Assembly (NCBI GenBank): GCA_007922305.1
Contig: ML677333.1
Location: 15,274,676-15,338,675, forward strand
Direction of reading: 5' to 3'
DNA from: Dermatemys mawii
Taxonomy: Eukaryota; Chordata; Testudines; Dermatemydidae
Length of the DNA: 64,000 nucleotides
Below, piece after piece: positions 10,071-21,605 of this stretch (the first letter of the stretch is position 1; each line of letters starts with the position of its first letter). The notes under the pieces were generated by a model that was not told where the DNA came from, did not search any database, and saw nothing but the letters and a program-made list of their open reading frames with translations. The translations under genes were made by a program, and so were the position numbers.

Positions 10071-10527
10071 GCGATAAAGTCTAGTAAGTGAAAGTAGTCA
10101 AAACGAGGATGTGCAATTAATGCTAGTTTAAAAAAGCGTGAATTTGTTTTGCATTTATCACTTATGTTAACTGTGATTAATTTACAGCCCTAAAAATATA
10201 ATAATTCTGTATTTGTAAATTGCACGTTCATGACAGAGATTGCACTACAGTACTTGTATGAGGTGAATGGAAAAATACTGGGTTTTTTTACAGTGCAAAT
10301 ATTTGTAATCAAATTAATATAAACACTATACCTTTTGTGTTCTGTGCTGTAACTGAAATCAGTAAATTTGAAAATGTAGAAAAACATGCACAAACATGTA
10401 TAATAAATTTATAGTGGTGTTCTTTTGTTTCACAATGCTATTAAAGCTGCAATTAATCACTATTTTTTAAATCTAGTTAATTTGTTTTGTGTTAATTTGA
10501 ATTAACTGCAATTAATTGACAGCCCTA

Positions 10528-12475
10528 ATAAAAATATGAATCATTTACATTCAACAAAGTCAGGAAAAGAATTTTGTCAGAAGAATGGGAATAACCAGTG
10601 GAGAATTGTATTCCTCTTTCATTTTTACATAGCTGGAGTTACCTTACCCTTAGAACACAGGGGACTTCCATTCATATCTGTTTTAGCACTACTGTAATGG
10701 CCATTGTAGCTACTTGAATGAGTTATTTGTGCTGCAGTGCATGTAGCTTTCCTCAGCTGGAGCACATCAGCTCATTGAAGTAGCCTTTCTAATGTAAGTG
10801 TGGACAACACCAGGAGATGTCTCCTTAAATAACTGCAACATACTGCAGCACACTGCTGCAGAGAACAGTCTTTAGCTACCATTGGGGGAAAAAAAGGCTA
10901 GTTGTAGCACTTAACATAATTTAAAAAGTGAAAAACCAAGACAATTTACTAGAAAGAAATGGCCTGGTTGTGCTCTCATTTTCACCCGTGTAGGGCAGAA
11001 GCAGCGGCACAGAAGTCGATAGACTGATACCCGTATAAATAAGTTCAGAATAAGGCCCAGAGTATAGGAGGAGTTGGGGGAAGGGAAGCGATGACAAGCA
11101 GTGGGAGGGATGGGAGTAAAGAAAGAGAATGTTTGTTTGTTAACCACTTGTGCGTGTCTGGGACTATGATGTTAACGATCACGATCTTACAAAGGGTAAT
11201 GAACAGCAGTCCTCTATCAGACCATTCCCGTTCCCTTTGGGGTCTAATTCTTCTCTCACTTGCACTGGCACAAATCAAGTGTGACTTACTTGAAATCAAT
11301 GGACTTACACTACTGAAAAGCTAGGGAGAGTGAATCAAGCCCTATATATAAAGGCACGTAATGTGTTTAAAAAAAGAATGATTAGAAATGAGGAAAAATA
11401 CAGACACTTAAAAGAAGCAGGTGAAGCTAATAGAAAGAGCTTTACTGAAAGGGGTGGTGAGACAGTGTGCTGTGTAAGACAGGAGTTAGCTGAAAGAAGA
11501 AAATAATTAAATTCAGATAGAATGATAATTAAAATATAAGAGCAGAGAAAAGAATATATTAAAAAAGGCAATAGGAGTGAAATAGGAAATAAGAAAATGT
11601 AAGAACTAGGAGTTAGGAGATGAAGAAAATCTTTGTATCTAAAGCAATAGTACAAAAAAGCACCATTTTTATAAGATACCTCTTTGGATTGACGGCCACC
11701 CTGAAAGATCTCTAAGGAAACCAATTCAATTCAACTGTGACTCTAGTTAATTAAGATACCAAAGGACATTACTGATTTAGACAGCAATTCAATGCAGTTA
11801 TAGTGAAGTTGTCAATCAGTATAACTACAATCCAAATTAATTTTTTTTTTTTTTTAAAAAAAGACTTGATCTTGCTCCCTTTGATGTGAATGGCAAAATC
11901 CCATTGACTGCAATGGAGCAGGAAAAAGCCCTAGTACATAAAAAGGAGTCGTGAACTGGCTGAACTGCAGGGAAGAACATGGACAGGGGTTAAGATCAAA
12001 GATATTATTTAGGGGTATGATGTGACTTGGACTACACACCTGCATTGAGGAATGAAAGGGAGTAAGAACCTCCCTTACATGTCTGCAGGGGGATATGCTG
12101 GAGTAGATGCGTAGAGGGTGGCACGGAATGGATGTAACCTTGGTTTTTCCTCTCCTGTGTGTGGCAACCAGCAGAATTGGTATTGGTAGTAGCAATTTAC
12201 CATTCTCTAGAGGAAAGGGAAAGCAGGAAGGGATTGTGCCTCAGAGTTAAATACAATACTTCCCAGAGCTACTCCAAGGGTGGAGCAGTTTATGCACCAT
12301 ACTTAGGTCTGTGCTCAAAGGCACAATTTAGGCCTTACTGGGTAGCTTTGCAAAGTAAGGACACAATCCTGCAAAGAACTGAATATGTGAGTTACTTTGC
12401 TTCACATGAGTAGCCCCACTGACTTCAATAGCACCACTACTCACTCACATAAACCATGGCCCATGTTAAGTCTTT
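10528..12475. other. No recognised gene
   Basis: AT-rich sequence. It includes a T/A run near 11842-11862 and a purine-rich tract at 11380-11640 that yields a chance 129-codon minus-strand frame of Leu, Ile, Phe and Ser. Confidence 0.3.
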
Positions 12476-12730
12476 GTTGTTTTGAGTGATGATGGAGTTT
12501 GGAAAGAGTCCTGTTTTGGTTAAGGCAATGGACTGGAAGTTTTGGAACTGAAAAGATCTAGGTTTGGTCTCTAGCTTTTCCACAGACTTTGTGTGACTTT
12601 GTGCAAATCATTTAACCTTTCTGTGAAATTCCGCCTGAGAAACAGGAATAATAATTTCCAACTCAGTGATATTATGTAAATAAAACTGATGATGATTGTG
12701 TAGTGCTTAGATACAGTGATAGAAGCTATG
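12476..12730 (+). mobile_element. tRNA-headed SINE, uninterrupted copy
   Basis: A-box-like TGGTTAAGGCA is followed by a B-box-like GGTTTGGTCTC. The body TGTGACTTTGTGCAAATCATTTAACCTTTCTGTG runs on into a tail with AATAATAATTT. It shows the uninterrupted form of the junction that is broken in the copies near 5.7, 21.3 and 51.3 kb. Confidence 0.6.
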
Positions 12731-12840
12731 GACACATACCTGGACACACTGATGAAAATAAACAAGGTCATTCCAATCCCTAGCATAAACATAGCACTAA
12801 ATTCCTGTAAAGCAAACATTGGTTGGTAAGTAACCATGGA

Positions 12841-12845
<5 letters not shown>

Positions 12846-12881
<36 letters not shown>

Positions 12882-12895
12882 TCTCTCTCTCTCTC
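12846..12895 (+). repeat. (CT)n microsatellite
   Basis: About 50 bp of CT dinucleotides with one interruption (CTCACT). Confidence 0.95.
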
Positions 12896-13780
12896 ATATA
12901 GGTGCAACACAGGATGTATGAAAGTACAGATTAACCACTAGTCACACGTGGAGTGATACTGTGATCCTGCCCTTTCGCTAGTGACACGCATGGATGAAGG
13001 CAAGGAAGCTGACTTGTCGAGGTCTTTTGTGGGTGTAGTTCAGGGTATTATATAATCTGGTGAGTTTAACAATCCTGATAAATGACATCATTACTGTAGC
13101 ACACAAACTCCCACTGAAATGAATAGTATTTCACATAACTGACTACAGACACCATATTTTTATGTAGAACATTAATGTGCATTAAAATATGTCAAAAAAA
13201 CAAAAAAATCTGTTCCTTCTCAGGACTCCTTTTTGAAGTGGGGGTCATAACAGAAGTGCCAGTGGACCTCTTGATGGACACCAGCCACTATTTGTTTTTA
13301 CTTGTCTATTTACTCTCATGCTTTTTAAAGCATTGCTAGAAACTTGAAAACAAGATATATTTTTCCTCCTCTGATGTCTTTTTCCGTTTGTCAAATACAG
13401 TTTTCTCCTTGGGTTTTTCTACTGATGTTTTCAGGGATATGCAAAGTCCTATGTTTGCTAATTTGTTGCTGCTTAGTTCTTATCTTTGATTTTCCTGTAT
13501 TAAGGTAGGGCAAGGGAGGCACTTAAATTCCAGGGAATTCCTCCACTGAATGACTAGCAAAAGCTTGGTGTATAGAAGGGGAGAGTGTGAGAAATACAAG
13601 GGCCAGCTAGATCCTGCACTCAGGAAAGTAAAGGTACTGACATACCATGTCAGGGAAGGCTAAGCTATGATCCCCTCTCCCTCCATATGACCAAACAGCC
13701 ATGCATTGCACCCTTTGAATGTGTGTTGTAGTGGACACGTTACTTAGACAGTGTGAAGCTCTGGGAGGCACAATGGACCA
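12896..13780. other. No recognised feature
   Basis: Intergenic or intronic-looking sequence with a T-rich tract around 13360-13500. No gene seen. Confidence 0.3.
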
Positions 13781-13857
13781 GATCCTCAACTGGTGTAAAT
13801 CCCCATAGTTCCATTAAAGCCAATTGTGGAATGCTGATTTACACCAGCTGAGGATTC
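13781..13857. repeat. Short palindromic repeat of the CTCAGCTGGTGTAAATC family
   Basis: The arms GATCCTCAACTGGTGTAAAT (13781-13800) and ATTTACACCAGCTGAGGATT (about 13838-13857) are inverted copies around a short spacer. Related copies lie at 23361-23436 and, more decayed, at 27357-27420. Confidence 0.6.
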
Positions 13858-15219
13858 GGCTCCATGTCTTCCACTCATCTCCCTAAGGCACAGTGCTTCT
13901 CGTATTTGCTGCTGGGGTGATGCAGCTTTGCATTATTACCTGCTTAGGGCATTGGACCACAGTCACACCAGAGATTGCTCCCACTGACAGCAGTGGTAAA
14001 ACTCCCTTTTCCCATTAATAAAGGTTAATTCAGAAGCCAAACTATCAATGTCTCTTTAGCAATAATGGTGCTACCAGTACAGACTACCAGCAATGTCTAA
14101 ATTAGGAGTCATCCCAATTTACAGAGACCTTTGAATTTATTTAAGAAAAAGGATCTGCTGATTTTAGGAGCTAGGGTTTTAGCCAATCTCTGATACATAG
14201 TAGAATTATGTAATTTAAAAATATTTTGATTAACAGGGCTGAATGCCTCCCTAGAAGTATTTAGTAAATTATTGCTCTGATTTATTCTAGCACTGTACCA
14301 TAGGAAATAATTGTGAATTAAATTATGCTACAGTTCTTAGTTTCCAGATATTTTATGTATTTCATTAAAAGCTACGAAGAATGGCAGCAGCGCTGGTTTA
14401 TAACAGGGAAGAAGTCGGGATAAAGCTTATGCTTAAGGTTACAAAATGTGTAAGAAGCTCTTAGACGCTCCAAACCAAGCTGCAATCGCAATAATAACAA
14501 TGAGCATAATAATGCCCTCTGCATAAAACAACCCTTTTTAAAGAACCATCTCTCTCTCTATACATTTAATTGAGAGATTTATTACTGTTTGTGCTGTTTT
14601 TCCCCCCTCCAGAATGCTACCCTCATGGAAATCAACACAAAGAAATTGTTAAATAATCACACATTTCAGATTCGTTCCCATGTGGAAGACATTTCCAAGG
14701 TGTCAGTGCCTGGAAAACCTGATGGTTTCACTGAATACTGGAGTGAAACTTGAAGGCAAAACTCAAGTATAGATTAACACTTGGAAGTATAAAATTCAGG
14801 TAGTAATGAGAAGCCAGGTGTGCACTTTCAAGGATTCCAAGTTTCCCTAATTATAGGTGAGTCTCTGAGTTCAACTGTCTTTCACAGGTGAGCCAGTAAG
14901 CTATTGCTAAGAGAGAGTAATAAAGGAAAAGAGAACAGTAAGGTAAAGGGAAATATGCCCAGCTTTATAATAGGTAGAAGATATTATACAGACACTCCTA
15001 TTTGTATATAAATTATGAGGAGAAACCGAGTTGGGAGTCATGTGCCCACATCAATCATTCTTTAAATTGCACCATGGATCTGGGATTTCATGTACATTGC
15101 CTTTTACTTTATAAATTCTGCACTTTGCAGTATTGGCCACAGCAGTAGAAGCTTGATTCTGATCTCACTCACATAGGTGTAAATCAGGAGTATCTCCAAT
15201 GAAGCTGATGAAGTTATAT
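13858..15219. other. Unassigned DNA containing one candidate exon
   Basis: No repeat recognised over most of this stretch apart from SINE-like words near 15150-15215. The region is unusually free of recognisable repeats for this window and contains the candidate exon at 14613-14753. Confidence 0.3.
14613..14753 (+). CDS. Candidate terminal coding exon (46 codons and stop), unproven
   Basis: A strong splice-acceptor-like tract, TGCTGTTTTTCCCCCCTCCAG, ends at 14612. After it the frame beginning AAT GCT ACC is open for 46 codons to a TGA at 14751-14753. The conceptual peptide is hydrophilic and of normal protein composition (NATLMEINTK..., ending FTEYWSET), unlike the Leu/Ser-rich chance frames nearby. 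I do not recognise the protein. No partner exon or poly(A) signal was identified, so it may be chance. Aligning this stretch with other vertebrate genomes and looking for synonymous-biased conservation would decide. Confidence 0.25.
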   Translation, partial: NATLMEINTKKLLNNHTFQIRSHVEDISKVSVPGKPDGFTEYWSET

Positions 15220-15886
15220 CAGTTGTGACGGAGTCAGACCAGAAGGGTATAGGAGAGTGCTGGAAGGCAGGTATATCAGCCTTAGGATGTGCAGGTCCTT
15301 GTTCCCTGGATAGCCAAACAAAGGCTACTCCAGACCAATCAAGACACCTGGGGCCAATTAAGAACCTTCTAGAAAGGAGTAGAAACAGCTAGCCTAATTG
15401 GGACACCTGAAGCCAATCAGGGACTGGCTGAATCCAGATAAAAACCTCCCAGTTAGTCAGGTTGGTGTGGGTGTCAGGAGCTGTGGAAGGAAGTTATGCT
15501 GTTGGTGAGACTGAGTGTTGGACAACATATCATACTGAAGGAAGGAGGCCCTGAGGTAAGGGTGAAGTGGAGTTTGAAGAAGCAGGGACTGCTGTGGGGA
15601 AGTAGCCCAGGGAATTGTATTGTGTTTGGTGCCTAAAAGGTCAGCCATCTTAGCTGATACTATTAGGGTCCCTGGGCTGGAGTCCGGAGTAGAGGGCGGG
15701 CCCGGACTCCCCCCTTTTCCATCTTCCATATTGGCCTGTGATGAAGGTAACTCACTAGGTGGTGACTCTTGCCAATTCTACTGAGAAAGGGAGGTCACTC
15801 TGGGGCCTAGATGAGTTTCTGAGGCCCCTAAATCTGCCAGGAAGCGCAGGACCCACAAGGACAGACTTGGAGCTTTGTCACACAGT
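15220..15886. mobile_element. Second LTR-like element (15224-15882) with 4-bp target duplication CAGT
   Basis: Same element as 929-1581, in the same orientation, with identical ends TGTGAC and GTCACA. The duplication CAGT lies at 15220-15223 and 15883-15886. By eye it differs by a few percent, including a 6-bp longer GTGTGG-type stretch near 15460. It carries no gene. The 90-codon minus-strand frame inside it is a homologue of the chance frame in the first copy. Confidence 0.75.
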
Positions 15887-18225
15887 CTAAAACCAGAATA
15901 AGTGAGAATAGAATCAGTCCCTAGAGCTTGCAATATTGCTATTGCAGTTAGCCATTCTTATGGGAGAATGCTGTAGCCTAGTAGTTTTTATGCAAGTAGA
16001 AATGCACCAAGCAAGATGCAAAAACTTGGCACTACTATATATGAATCAAATAATCAAAATTCTGACTTAATCATGCCTACAACATTTGTGTACACACCTA
16101 TTGCATTATCATACCGGTAACTGTGTATATACAGGGGCATCAGTACAAATATATCCATACATTGTGAGTTTTGCATATAAAACAAGAGGATTTAACATTT
16201 TATTAATGAAACTGTGCCTACCATTTCGTTAATACTGTAGCTTGTTCAATTGTTGTTCATTATCTTTCCACTGGAGTAACAGGAGTCCATTTCATGATAA
16301 TTCTTCCATTGACTTCAGTGGCATTTAGATCACACCCGAAGTTCCTCGTCTGTAATGTTGTATGTTTCGTATTGTATATATTTCTTACAACAACACTTGT
16401 TGTAAGGGCAATTAATTTTATAACTGCATCTTTTTAAAAACTCTCATACTGGTATGCTTACCCAATAGTGTGACACGTGAGCTCAGGATCAGTGTTTCCA
16501 GTGTGTGATGCTAGACCATTGATATCAGGAGAGCAGGCTATTTGAAAAGATATTCTTTAAATAACACTTGTTTCAGCTATACGTTTTCAGCAATGCTATA
16601 ATCAATGTATGTAAAGATTAAATATTAATTCTAACGTCTGCTACATTTGAAAAGGGAAATCTTCAAAGGCACAAAGGGCATTTAGACACCCAATTTGACC
16701 AAAATCAATGAGAGATAGGGGCCCAAATTCCCTTTATGCCTTTGAAAATCTCCCCCTAATACTCTACTCTGGTGGTGATAAATCTTGAAACTGTTCCCTT
16801 GCTGTAGGTTGACAAGTACGCTATTGTAGTTCCAAGTTTAGAAGCGCTGAGTTGTTTGTCACAATATTCCTGCTAACGTATTTTAAGAATTACAGTGTGT
16901 GAGCTATTCCTTGTGCCATTTGCCTCTCTCACAACTGCTGGAGAATTACAGAGGATGCAGGGAAGGAGGTGGACTGAAGCAACCTCCTCAATCAGTTTGG
17001 TGGAAGGAAGGAAGAACAGGACAGTGTCAATTTTACACCGTAGGGATTCCTTTTCCTTCATAGCATCTTGATAGTCAACTTCTCCTCCTCCTCCTCCCAA
17101 GATAAAAAAATAAGTCAAACTCTCAAACAGGCAAAGGGTTATAAATTACTTTATTTAGGCAACTGTCAAAAATCCCAGAGGGCTAGATTCTGATACTCTT
17201 CCTCAGACTGAGAAGTAGCTTACCCCATTGACTTTATATATGGGATAAGCTACGTCTTATCCTCAGCAAAGATATCCGAATTTGGTTCAGAAAGAAGAGT
17301 TGGAAAGACGTACTACACACACAGGTCATGTAATCTATCATGTAGGATGCAGAAGTCAAGAAGTCCTGCATGTGTCTCAGAAACGCTTTTTCACATTCGT
17401 CCTCTAGACAGACACTTCAGCTAACATGTCGTTAATTTAGTGCAATCTGTGGACCCAGTTCTGCCTACTAACCTCGGTGGAAGTTTTGCCAGTGACTTCA
17501 GTTGGAGTAGAATAGGGCAGGATATCAGTGCTGGAGAGCTAGACAAATAGAATAACATAACTGGTGTATGTGTGTGCGTGCACACATGCTCTTGCCCAAC
17601 TGAAATTTATTAAATTAGCATTTGGGGCTAAATTTCAAATGCAGGGCTCAGTAGATGAGGGTATTAAAAGACAAGGACAGAATTCCCTTTTGTCTAGCTG
17701 GAAATGTGGTGCAGGGACGTTTTCGTTTTTCAATTTGTTCTAGATTGGGATCCTTAGGCATTGCTGTAAAACAAATAATAATATTCAGGATTAGTGGTGG
17801 TTTCCTTATTTTGTATAATGAGGAGAATGGATGCAAAGGATGGGGGATATTATACCTTCTGTTCTGTCACAACCTTTCTATGAGGATCTGTATGCACTTT
17901 ACAGTGTTTAAAGAATTAAGCCTGTATTCTCCTGTGAGGAAGATGCTGTTAAAAATAGAGGCACCAATCAGTTAAAATCAGTTTCTTTTCAAAAGTGGCA
18001 TTTGATTTTTGGTACCTCAATTTTGGACACTCAGATGAGACACCTTAATTGTCTGAAACTTTTTTTGAGCTATGCTTGGTCCACATAATAGCAGCCATGG
18101 AGGACTTTGGTGTCTACATCTCTTAGGCGCTTTTGAAAACTTTCCCTAAATGGTGGACTTAAGAGTAAAGTGCACTATTATTATAACTTCATGACTATGA
18201 CTTCTAAGATCCTGAAAAGCATGTA
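15887..18225. other. No recognised gene; diffuse old repeats
   Basis: Around 17990-18150 there is a decayed copy of a repeat with the words GGTACCTCAATTTTGGACAC and GAGACACCTTAA, the family also found inside two SINEs (21.3 and 51.3 kb). The rest is AT-rich, with a chance frame of 106 codons at 17655-17975. Confidence 0.35.
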
Positions 18226-19963
18226 ATGTATCCAGAGGGTGACCAGAAGTCCCGTTTTTAAAGGGATACTCCTTTATTTAAGCTCTCCTGCAGGTGTCCT
18301 GATTTTTTTCTAAAAAACGGGAAAATTGTTCCATGGTTTCTGTCTCCCGGCTCATCAGTACTAGTGGGTCCTGCTGCTGGCTGGATTTCTGCTTGCCAGC
18401 CACCTGCCCACCAGCGGTGAGTGGTGCCGGAGCGGGGTGTCGAGTGGCCAATGACGAGGGTGGGTGTGCAAGGCTGGTGGCAGGGCAAAGCTGGAATGTG
18501 CGGGGCTGGATGCTCCCCTTGCTGGTCCATCAGCACAGCCCCCGCTGCATGCTGGCTCTTGGCCAGCAGGGTCCTGCCCCCTATGCCGTTTCCGGCGGGC
18601 ACTACTTGTGCACTGCAATGGCTGGTGTCTGCAGGCAGGCGCCAGGCAGTGGCCGGTTATGTCGCTTCTGTTGACCGCCCATCGGCTCTTTACATGCTAA
18701 CCCTTCTCTCTTTCCTCATGCTGCTTTGCCCCTCCCCTCCCCCAGCCTCACTGTTCCTCTATATTCCCTCTGGTGGGGGCACATCCCGCTGTGTGGAGAA
18801 CTAGCCCCTGGTCGGAGTGCTCAACTCACAACGGCCTGGCTGGCAGGCTCCTTCCTTCCCCCACAGCCTCTGACTGTGTCAGCATCCCTGGAAAGCTCAA
18901 GGCCCGGGGCACTGGCTAGGACAGCACAGCACAGCACAGCGCTGGCACGGGGAAGCCTCTCTGCCCCTCAGCTAAGCTCTGGAGTGGTGGGGAAGGGGGT
19001 GGTGCGAAGGGAGTGATTTCCAGCCTGTTCATGCCCCAACCCTGCATGCTCCATAGCACTCTCTTCACCCTGTTGCCTCACCCTGGGTCCTGCCTCCAGG
19101 GAGCGCAGGGCTGCCCCATCCCCTAGCTAGCCTCCCCTGCTGAGCCACCTCTCTGGCTGGGTTTGCTAAAGCTCCTGCAGTCAGGTTCCCTGGGCTCTGG
19201 TGTACAATGCATCTTTAGGGCTTAACCCCTTCCTGCCTGCACCGTAACCAGGGGACTGGAGGTGGCTGGGTTATGTCGGTGGCCAGCAGCAGCCTGGAGG
19301 TATTAGCTGTCTTTCAACACTATGCAGGCAGGAAAAGATGGGAGCTGCTTCCAGCCACGGGGGAGGTGGAGAAATGAACTCTGCAAAGACACAGGCCAGG
19401 CCATCCCTTCCCCACCTCTTCCTCCCCTCTGACTGGAAGCAGCTCCTGTCCCTTCCCTCCCACATGGTGCCAAAAGGCTGCTGCTGGCCACATTCTGGGG
19501 TGAACCTTGGCAGAAATCTGGGGAGGAGAGGTGTGTGACCCTGCATACCCCACCCCCACACATGTTGCCTTGGGAAGATGTGGTACCAGGTCTGAGGGGA
19601 GATGGGTCCATTTTTGGGGCCCAGCCAGGCATGGAGGGCAGAGAGCACCAGGCAGAGAGGGTCAGGTCGGTTGGCCAACGCCCCACCACCTCCCGAGTGA
19701 GAGGTAGACAGGAATATGTGTGTGTGTGTGTGTGTGTGATCTTTCCCTGTGTGAACCCATAAGCCTTAAAAATAAGAAGGTAAATAAAAGACTCCAACTA
19801 CACAGTATTTCTTTTTAACAGGGATTCAGTCAACTTGATGTTAATTTGAACGTTTGTACAGCATAGTTCTGATTGGATTGCTGTTGAACTCACTAGAATA
19901 TGAGTCATTTTACCAGGTGTCCCATATTCAGCATAGGAAAATATGGTCACCCTATGTATCCAG
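18226..19963. mobile_element. 1.7-kb GC-rich unit with AGGGTGACCA termini and 10-bp target duplication
   Basis: The unit 18236-19953 starts AGGGTGACCA and ends TGGTCACCCT, a 10-bp perfect terminal inverted repeat. It is flanked by the identical 10-mer ATGTATCCAG (18226-18235 and 19954-19963). The ends resemble a common short reptile repeat of which 29383-29503 is a 121-bp copy. Here the interior is expanded by about 1.3 kb of GC-rich sequence (18350-19700), so a second element may be nested inside. Frames of up to 164 codons on the minus strand reflect GC-rich composition and have no recognisable domain. The length of the duplication is more typical of Mutator-like than of hAT elements, but no transposase supports either. 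Confidence 0.7.
19717..19738 (+). repeat. (TG)11 microsatellite
   Basis: Eleven TG units inside the GC-rich unit. Confidence 0.95.
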
Positions 19964-20507
19964 TTTTGTACTATCAAACAGTGTCGCAATTTCCATGTCA
20001 AATTCGTAGTGTCGAGAACTACCTATAGGTGTAAAGTTCAAATGGGTGTGAATTATTGCATCTTAAAATTGTCTTTTAAATTGTCTTTTTTACTTACAGG
20101 ATGTTGCCCAGATGTGCCTCAGAAAGGTCTCTGTGCTGTCTACAGACTGACCTAGAAAGCTGGGCTGAGAATATTTGCAGTTAGTTTAATGTGTCAAACA
20201 GAGGAACAGAATTTAGCTGTATGCTTAAACCATAATTATTTATGTAACAAGCAAGTTGGCCAACAAAAAGAATGAAAGCTGAAGGGCATGAAAATAGCCA
20301 GGCTGCTACTGTTTGAGTTTTGCTTGCAGCAATCCCAGCCGGAGCATGTAAAGGACTGCATAGATTGTGAAACTAAGGATACAGTTAGCACATATCAGGG
20401 ATGACCAATTAGGGGACTGTTAAACACATCAAATCCCACTTGGTGGTACAATAGTGAAATGACAAATTCTGAGCTTCCCAAAACTCTACATATGTGTGTG
20501 GGTGTCT
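19964..20507. other. No recognised gene
   Basis: A splice-acceptor-like TTTTTTACTTACAG ends at 20099, but the frames after it are short. Nothing else is seen. Confidence 0.3.
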
Positions 20508-20769
20508 GTCTACATCAGTGGTTGGCAACCTTTTGCATGCTGCCTATCAGGATAACACGCTGGCAGGCCGTGAGACATTTTCTTTACGTTGACCGTCCAA
20601 AGGTACGCCCCACTGCAGCTCCCAGTGACCATGGTTCTCCATTCCCAGCCAATGGGAGCTGCAGAGGCCTGTGCGTGTGGACAGTCAATGTAAACAAAAT
20701 GCCTAACAGTCCACCAGTGGATTACCCTGATGGGCTGAGTGCCGAAGATTGTTGATCCCTGGTCTACAT
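20508..20769. mobile_element. hAT MITE (20516-20761) with perfect 8-bp duplication GTCTACAT
   Basis: The element starts CAGTGGTTGGCAACC and ends TTGTTGATCCCTG. The 8-mer GTCTACAT occurs at 20508-20515 and 20762-20769. The interior has a hairpin around CAGCTCCCAGTGACC...CCAATGGGAGCTG. At 246 bp with no coding capacity it is a non-autonomous copy. CAG...CTG ends and an 8-bp duplication are the hAT hallmarks. Confidence 0.85.
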
Positions 20770-21189
20770 ATAGATGAGAGAGAGATGTGCCCACATACTT
20801 ACGTATAACTATTTATACTTAAATAACTAAGTTAAAAATCATGTGAGGTTGTAAAATGAAGTATTTTAAAGTTTGGGAATATCCATTAAGGCAGCCATAT
20901 ATTCTTAATGTCATCCCGTTGTGTGTACATATTATGATGGTTTTAATTACATGATCACATTGTATTTTTTCCATCGGACCCCTGCCTAATTAAGCACAGT
21001 GCATGTACGGTGCTCACTGAATGAGTAGGTGTTCAGTATTTTATTTTTTTCCCTTCATCATTCATGTTGTGAACTCAGGCATTGTTTACTACACAAAACT
21101 TGCTCTGAATTCAAACTCATGATAGCTTCATGGGTTTTTCCTATGGTGCTCATCACTGTAGTAACTGACAAAAACATTTTTAATGAATT
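20770..21189. other. No recognised feature
   Basis: AT-rich sequence, no gene or clear repeat. Confidence 0.3.
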
Positions 21190-21605
21190 TTAGTCTCATA
21201 ACACATCTGTGAGACAGCAAGTATCATTATCTCCATTTTACTGATGGGGAAACTGAGACTCAGAGAGACTTGGACATAATTTTCAAGTGTCCACCAATTT
21301 TGGGTGCCTGCTATAATGGGATGCCTGACATGAGACATACCTGGACAAGTTTCTCAGATGCACCGAGCAATGGCAGCTCCCATTGACCTCAGTTGGAATT
21401 GTGAGCACTCGGCATTTCTGAAAATTAGGGTCTCACACTGTGGGCTCGTACAATGAGAAACACACATAGTGGCCACCTCTGAAAACTGTGGATCAAGTGA
21501 CTTGCCCGGTTTGACATAGAATGTCTGAAACAGAGTCAGGCATAGAACAGAGCTGTTCTGAGTCCTCAGCTAATGCTTTAATCACAGACCATCCTTTCTC
21601 TTTCT
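21190..21605 (-). mobile_element. SINE (minus strand) interrupted at 21276-21490
   Basis: On the plus strand, ATCATTATCTCCATTTTACTGATGGGGAAACTGAGACTCAGAGAG (21225-21268) is the reversed SINE tail. From 21491, AAGTGACTTGCCCGG and the degraded tRNA-like end (to about 21605) are the rest. The 215 bp between belong to the family with CTCCCATTGACCTCAGTTGG and GGGTGCCTG words, also present inside the SINE at 51.2 kb. Confidence 0.6.

Larger units (their letters stand above)
8960..10527 (-). mobile_element. hAT-family transposon remnant with long inverted ends
   Basis: The left end is TAGAGCTGTCAAATGATTA at 8960. The right end ends in TTGACAGCCCTA at 10527, with an additional terminal-type end ACAGCCCTA at 10192. 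Sequence 10193-10527 read on the minus strand aligns with 8960-9265, so the unit carries long inverted ends in addition to its own right terminus. The flanks ATGAACAT and ATAAAAAT agree at 6 of 8 positions, a possible decayed 8-bp duplication. The interior holds a transposase remnant on the minus strand and a GC-rich insertion. Confidence 0.65.

Noticed and set aside
19303..19797. 164-codon minus-strand frame in the GC-rich unit
   Set aside because: Several overlapping frames in all phases show that it follows from GC-rich composition; it reads through the (TG)11 tract as a Thr/His run.
20100..20160. Acceptor-like TTTTTTACTTACAG followed by a possible exon
   Set aside because: Frames after it close within 17 to 27 codons and nothing links it to another exon.
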